Shown one piece after another: positions 57,243 to 61,064 of a stretch of 61,064 bases of DNA. Each line of letters begins with the position of its first letter. Position 1 is the stretch's first letter. The stretch is taken from the NCBI GenBank assembly GCA_934463265.1, contig CAKSIU010000006.1, positions 1 to 61,064 of the forward strand, read 5' to 3'. The stretch comes from an uncultured Eubacteriales bacterium (GTDB lineage: Bacteria; Bacillota; Clostridia; Oscillospirales; Acutalibacteraceae). The position numbers and the translations under genes were made by a program. The notes below the pieces were generated by a model that made no database searches, was not told the DNA's origin, and saw only the letters and a list, made by a program, of their open reading frames with translations.

Positions 57243-58775
57243 TTAGGCTTTTCGAGACCAATATTTTCTGTCCAAACTGCGGTACTGAATAGCTTCTGCT
57301 ATGTGCGAGGACTTTATTTCTTCCGAAAAACTTAGGTCGGCAATAGTTCGCGCCACTTTTAAAATTCTTGTATATGCCCTGGCAGAAAGACCCATATTGT
57401 CAAAAGCTTTCTTTAATAGATTTTCTGCATTTTTTGTTAAAATACACGTCTTTTGAAGCAAACCCGGAGAAATTTTTGCATTTGCCGAAATATTATGGCC
57501 TTTAAAACGCTCCAACTGAATTTTTCTTGCTGCATCAACGCGATTTTTTATTTTAGAGGAACTTTCTGATAATTTTTTTGAGGACAAATCCGAATATTCA
57601 ATCGGTGGAACTTCTACGTGAATGTCGATTCTGTCCAAAAGAGGGCCGGAAACCCTGGAGAGATATTTGGATATAGTTTTTTCGGAGCATATGCAAGACT
57701 TGCTTGGATGACCGTAATAGCCGCATGGACAAGGATTCATGGCGGCGATGAGCATGACTGAGCAGGGATATGTAATGGTGCCGTTTACTCTAGAAATTGT
57801 AACTTCGCCATCTTCTATTGGTTGACGAAGAATCTCCATGGCGTTTCGGGAAAATTCTGGAAGTTCGTCTAAAAATAAAACACCATTGTGCGCCAAAGAA
57901 ATTTCACCTGGTTTTGGCATGGAGCCGCCTCCGGACAGGCCTATTGCAGAAATTGTGTGATGTGGTGAGCGAAATGGTCGCGTTGTAATCAAAGGTGTAT
58001 CGCTGTCTATTAAACCCGCAACAGAATAAATTTTTGTTGTTTCAATGGATTCATTCATCGTCATAGCGGGCAAAATTGTGGGAATTCTTTTAGCAAGCAT
58101 ACTTTTTCCTGAGCCTGGTGGGCCGATAAGTATTACGTTATGACCGCCCGCAGCTGCAATTTCTAGCGCTCTTTTGGCGTCATTTTGCCCTTTTACTTGA
58201 GAAAAATCAAGCAATCCATCTGCGGCCGAAGGAATATTTAAATTGGCTTTTGCAGGAGAAATTTTTGTTTTACCGGTGAGGTGTAAATACAAATTTTTTA
58301 TGTTGTCAACCGGAAAGACTTTTATATCCTCAACTAAAGCGGCTTCAAATGCGTTTTTGGCGGGCACAAACAGCTCTGTTATGCCTAACTCTTTTGCTTT
58401 TAAAGTCATTGGTAAAACGCCTTTTATTGCACATAATTCTCCGCTTAAAGAAAGTTCTCCGATAAAAGCCGCGTTTTCAAGATGAGCATCTAGTTGGCCG
58501 GAGGAAATAAGCAGTGCGATTAAAATTGGTAAGTCGTAAATGGAGCCTTCTTTTTTTACGTCTGCAGGAGCAAGATTTATAGTGATTTTGTTTGTAGGAA
58601 AGTCGAATTCGCAATTTTTTAAAGCAGATTTAACTCGATTTCGCGATTCTTTTACGGAAGCGTCAGGCAGTCCCACAACGTCAAAAGAAGGTAAACCGCC
58701 GGCTAAATCGGCCTCGATTGTGACTAAAAACGCCTCTAAACCCATAAGTCCCAGACTATTTACTTTGGCGACCAT
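57243..58775 (-). CDS. comM: ComM/YifB-family Mg-chelatase-like AAA+ ATPase
   Basis: The 510-residue protein starts with the Lon-like N-terminal domain (MVAKVNSLGLMGLEAFLVTIEADLAGGLPSFDVVGLPD, about 1-130), followed by AAA+ with Walker A GPPGSGKS (near 220), Walker B LFLDELPEF, and a zinc-ribbon-like CPCGYYGHPSKSCIC. ComM in other bacteria drives branch migration during transformation; in Firmicutes YifB is often present without known role. ATG follows GGAG. Cys residues in the zinc site are complete. Confidence 0.93.
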   Translation of the reverse strand: MVAKVNSLGLMGLEAFLVTIEADLAGGLPSFDVVGLPDASVKESRNRVKSALKNCEFDFPTNKITINLAPADVKKEGSIYDLPILIALLISSGQLDAHLENAAFIGELSLSGELCAIKGVLPMTLKAKELGITELFVPAKNAFEAALVEDIKVFPVDNIKNLYLHLTGKTKISPAKANLNIPSAADGLLDFSQVKGQNDAKRALEIAAAGGHNVILIGPPGSGKSMLAKRIPTILPAMTMNESIETTKIYSVAGLIDSDTPLITTRPFRSPHHTISAIGLSGGGSMPKPGEISLAHNGVLFLDELPEFSRNAMEILRQPIEDGEVTISRVNGTITYPCSVMLIAAMNPCPCGYYGHPSKSCICSEKTISKYLSRVSGPLLDRIDIHVEVPPIEYSDLSSKKLSESSSKIKNRVDAARKIQLERFKGHNISANAKISPGLLQKTCILTKNAENLLKKAFDNMGLSARAYTRILKVARTIADLSFSEEIKSSHIAEAIQYRSLDRKYWSRKA

Positions 58776-58937
58776 GAAATTAACTCCTTTGCAGTTTTAA
58801 TAAATAAAAAACACATTTGCTTTATATATTATAAAATATTTACTAAAAAATTTCAATGCGGAAAGGAAATAAATTTGACATAAATAAGTTTTAACGTTAA
58901 TATTATTTTATCGATTTTGAGTCGGGAGTGAGATTTT

Positions 58938-59549
58938 TTGCGGACAAAAAAACTGGTGAAAATCCTACAAATATCTATTTTTGCAGCAATCGCAACAGTT
59001 TTAACTTTTTTTGAGCTACCTGTATTTTTTGCTCCGGGGTTTTATAAGCTGGATTTTAGCGACGTCGTAGTTTTGATAAGTGGATTTTCTCTAGGACCAT
59101 TGGCGGGAATTTTGACAGAATTTTTAAAGGTTCTGCTCAAACTTTTAATAAAAGGCTCAACAACCGTGGGGTTAGGCGATTTTGCGGGATTTGTTGCGGG
59201 TGTGGCGTTGACGTTGCCGAGTGCTGTTTTTTATAAAAAATACAGGACTTTTAAAGGTGCTTGTGTCGCGATGCTTTTGGGAATTATTTGCTTAACGGCT
59301 GTCTCTGCGGTATCAAATTATTTTATTTTGCTGCCTGCTTACGAAAAATTATTTTCTATTTCGGAAAGTACAATAATTTCGTTAGCAAGCGCAATTAATC
59401 CGCTTATTTCTGATAAATTTACGTTTGTTTTGTTTGTAGTTTGCCCATTTAACTTGCTAAAAGGTGCGCTGATTTGTGCGGTTACGCTCGTTCTTTATAA
59501 AAAGTTATCTGTGGTGATTAATAATTTATTTAAGGGCTTTGTAAAATAA
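58938..59549 (+). CDS. ribU: Riboflavin ECF transporter S component
   Basis: RibU (203 residues) binds riboflavin and works with a shared EcfA-EcfA'-T module elsewhere. Five or six transmembrane helices; conserved TVLTFFELPVFFAPGFYKLDFSDV near 20, GFSLGPLAGILTEFLKVLLKLLIKGSTTVGLGDFAGFVAG around 50-90 are the S-component core. The start is TTG 58938, eight bases after GGGAGTGAG. I see no FMN riboswitch in the 160 bases upstream, which is unusual for this gene. Confidence 0.92.
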   Translation: MRTKKLVKILQISIFAAIATVLTFFELPVFFAPGFYKLDFSDVVVLISGFSLGPLAGILTEFLKVLLKLLIKGSTTVGLGDFAGFVAGVALTLPSAVFYKKYRTFKGACVAMLLGIICLTAVSAVSNYFILLPAYEKLFSISESTIISLASAINPLISDKFTFVLFVVCPFNLLKGALICAVTLVLYKKLSVVINNLFKGFVK

Positions 59550-59562
59550 TGTGGGCGGCCCG

Positions 59563-59591
59563 TTTACAAATGTCGGAAATTGTGATATAAT
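59563..59591 (+). promoter_or_regulatory. metK promoter
   Basis: -35 TTTACA (59563-59568), 17-base spacer, -10 TATAAT (59586-59591), about 40 bases before the S-box. Confidence 0.75.
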
Positions 59592-59632
59592 AACTTTAAA
59601 TATTTATGCAGCCATTTTAATTGAATATGTTG

Positions 59633-59728
59633 CTTATCAAGAGTGATGGAGGGAACAGACCCGATGAAGTCCGGCAACCTACGTTTGTAAGGTGCTAAAT
59701 TCTGCGGTAAAAGCCGAAAGATGAGATT
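59633..59728 (+). promoter_or_regulatory. S-box (SAM-I) riboswitch of metK
   Basis: The conserved S-box path is all present: CTTATCAAGAG (59633), GGAGGGA, GACCCGATGAAGTCCGGCAACC, GGTGCTAAATTCTGC and GAAAGATGAGA (59715-59726). SAM binding stabilises the terminator form that follows, repressing synthesis of the SAM synthetase. Confidence 0.96.
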
Positions 59729-59734
59729 TTTTAT

Positions 59735-59761
59735 TGTCCGGTTTTTGCCGGGCATTTTTTA
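59735..59761 (+). terminator. S-box-controlled terminator upstream of metK
   Basis: Stem TGTCCGG/CCGGGCA (59735-59741, 59748-59754, one G-T pair) followed by TTTTTTATT. It is read through only when SAM is low. Confidence 0.9.
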
Positions 59762-59794
59762 TTAATTTTTGTGCCGCCGAAAGGAAGTTTTTTT

Positions 59795-60982
59795 ATGACA
59801 AGACATTTTTTTACATCAGAATCAGTTACAGAAGGCCATCCGGATAAAATATGCGACCAAATTTCGGACGCGGTTTTGGATGCTATTTTGGAAAAAGACT
59901 CAAATGCTCATGTGGCGTGCGAAGTTACGGCAACCACGGGAATGATTCATGTTATGGGAGAGATTTCCACATCGTGCTACGTGGATATCGCTTCCATCGC
60001 ACGAGATGTTGTAACAGAAATTGGTTATGACAGTACATCAGCGGGATTTAATGGAAAAACTTGTGCGGTGATAACCTCGATTGATGCACAGTCCGCGGAC
60101 ATTGCGATGGGGGTTAATGAGGCATTTGAGATTAAAAAAGAGAATCTCGTTGACGATAAAAATAATCAGATAGGCGCAGGAGACCAAGGCTTAATGTTTG
60201 GTTATGCTTGCAACGAAACGCCGGAACTGATGCCGCTGCCGATTTCTTTGGCGCATAAATTAGCGAAAAAATTGGCAGAAGTCAGAAAAAACGGAACGCT
60301 TTCATATCTTAGACCGGACGGAAAAACTCAAGTTACTGTGGAGTACGATGGGGACAAGCCTATTAGAGTTGATACGATTGTCATTTCGACTCAGCACAGC
60401 GATATGGTTACGCTTGAGCAGATTCAAGGTGACATAAAAAACGAAGTTATTTTTCCGGTTATACCAAAGAATTTAATTGACGAAAATACGAAATTTTTCA
60501 TAAATCCGACGGGCAGATTTGTTGTAGGCGGTCCGGTGGGAGATACAGGTTTGACGGGCAGAAAAGTAATTGTGGACACATACGGTGGATATTCTCGACA
60601 TGGAGGAGGCGCTTTTTCTGGAAAAGACCCAACTAAAGTTGACCGCTCGGCGGCATATGCGACGCGTCATATTGCCAAAAATATCGTTGCAGCAAAAATC
60701 GCTGACAAATGCGAGGTTCAAATTGCTTATGCGATAGGCGTTGCGCGACCAGTTTCTGTTATGGTGGATACGTTCGGAACATCAAAGCTGTCTGATGAAA
60801 AAATTGCGGCGGCCGTGGAAAAGATTTTTGACTTGCGTCCGGCTGCGATTATTGAAAATTTAAAATTAAAACGTCCGATTTATAAAAATTTGGCAGCATA
60901 TGGTCATATGGGCAGGGAAGACCTCGACGTTATGTGGGAAAAACTCGATAAAGTTGAAGCACTAAAACGTGAATTGCTATAA
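59795..60982 (+). CDS. metK: S-adenosylmethionine synthetase
   Basis: MetK (395 residues) makes SAM from methionine and ATP. SESVTEGHPDKICDQISDAVLD near the start contains the His and Asp ligands, GAGDQGLMFGYAC near 117 is the signature hexapeptide region, and GGGAFSGKDPTKVDRSAAY (near 270) carries the catalytic Lys. I start at ATG 59795 after AAAGGAAG; a GTG eight codons upstream lies before the SD. The SAM riboswitch governs it. Its product also feeds the radical SAM enzyme HemW. Confidence 0.98.
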   Translation: MTRHFFTSESVTEGHPDKICDQISDAVLDAILEKDSNAHVACEVTATTGMIHVMGEISTSCYVDIASIARDVVTEIGYDSTSAGFNGKTCAVITSIDAQSADIAMGVNEAFEIKKENLVDDKNNQIGAGDQGLMFGYACNETPELMPLPISLAHKLAKKLAEVRKNGTLSYLRPDGKTQVTVEYDGDKPIRVDTIVISTQHSDMVTLEQIQGDIKNEVIFPVIPKNLIDENTKFFINPTGRFVVGGPVGDTGLTGRKVIVDTYGGYSRHGGGAFSGKDPTKVDRSAAYATRHIAKNIVAAKIADKCEVQIAYAIGVARPVSVMVDTFGTSKLSDEKIAAAVEKIFDLRPAAIIENLKLKRPIYKNLAAYGHMGREDLDVMWEKLDKVEALKRELL

Positions 60983-61064
60983 CGCTTAATGGACTACAGT
61001 CAATAAAAAGGACACAAATTTAGAAACATTTTAAGAAGTAGCACTATAAATTGTGCTTAAAAAA
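60983..61064. other. Right edge: metK terminator-like hairpin and possible IS end
   Basis: The last 80 bases hold no ORF. AGCAC/GTGCT (61049-61067 region, cut by the window edge) followed by TAAAAAA looks like a weak hairpin. The stretch 61003-61027 (AAAAAGGACACAAATTTAGAAAC) matches the left-edge minus-strand sequence at 16 of 23 positions, so the window may be flanked by related insertion-sequence ends. Confidence 0.25.

Noticed and set aside
58776..58937. FMN riboswitch before ribU
   Set aside because: The conserved RFN blocks are absent in the 160-base spacer, which contains only A/T-rich sequence.

Overview
The window comes from a low-GC, endospore-forming Firmicute, most likely an anaerobic member of the Clostridia and plausibly close to Oscillospirales/Ruminococcaceae. 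This is an inference. It rests on the strong A+T bias, Shine-Dalgarno-dependent starts with frequent TTG and GTG, spore genes (gpr, spoIIP), the ctsR-mcsA-mcsB-clpC operon, an rpsT/gpr divergent pair, a V-type ATPase operon, T-box, S-box and L10-leader regulation, and the dapL route to meso-diaminopimelate. There is no rRNA, CRISPR array or intact prophage. The left edge holds a frameshifted serine-recombinase remnant next to a possible insertion-sequence end.

Layout. 1-970: recombinase debris and a small Cys-rich ORF. 987-3700 (minus): rplJ-rplL behind an L10 leader, and asnS. 3731-4416 (plus): a double-glycine-leader peptide gene and a second copy broken by an in-frame TGA exactly at the second glycine. 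4415-15506 (minus): a tight operon reading MORN protein, ComEC-like metallo-beta-lactamase-fold protein, then V-ATPase subunits H/G-I-K-E-C-F-A-B-D. The K subunit carries the sodium-ligand residues. 15660-17041 (plus): mscS and a DUF4364 gene. 17107-21719 (minus): clpC-mcsB-mcsA-ctsR with a CtsR box. 21906-27047: small membrane and secreted proteins, spoIIP, gpr and rpsT. 27169-32539 (minus): mnmA, cysS with a Cys T-box, pgsA, recX, recA. 32734-40566 (plus): small multidrug-export-type protein, dapF-pyrG-dapL, and a sugar ABC importer lacking its ATPase. 40747-41837: a 99-aa unknown gene under two operator-like palindromes, two tRNA-Ser genes and a second type of GG-leader peptide between them. 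42043-46907 (minus): an ABC exporter, a class B PBP and an FHA-FtsW/RodA fusion. 47119-53767 (plus): yfmF-yfmH-lgt-lepA-hemW. 53807-58775 (minus): rlmH, walJ-like, murA, a small membrane protein, comM. 58938-60982 (plus): ribU and S-box-controlled metK.

The most unusual signals are non-coding. (1) Three intergenic elements (30721-30835, 50525-50648, 52509-52641) share almost no primary sequence, yet each folds on paper into the same perfect four-way junction: a closing stem of 10-12 bp with three hairpins of 5-14 bp and 0-2 unpaired bases between arms. (2) Five stem-loops have perfect or wobble-paired stems of 7-12 bp that differ in sequence, all capped by the same 10-base loop GCGGTATAGT (one has GAGGTATAGT). 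They lie at gene 3' ends in both orientations. (3) In two genes a hairpin lies between the Shine-Dalgarno and the start codon and would restore normal spacing when folded. (4) Orphan double-glycine peptides occur with no peptidase-transporter in the window. All calls were made by reading the sequence; no database or folding program was run.
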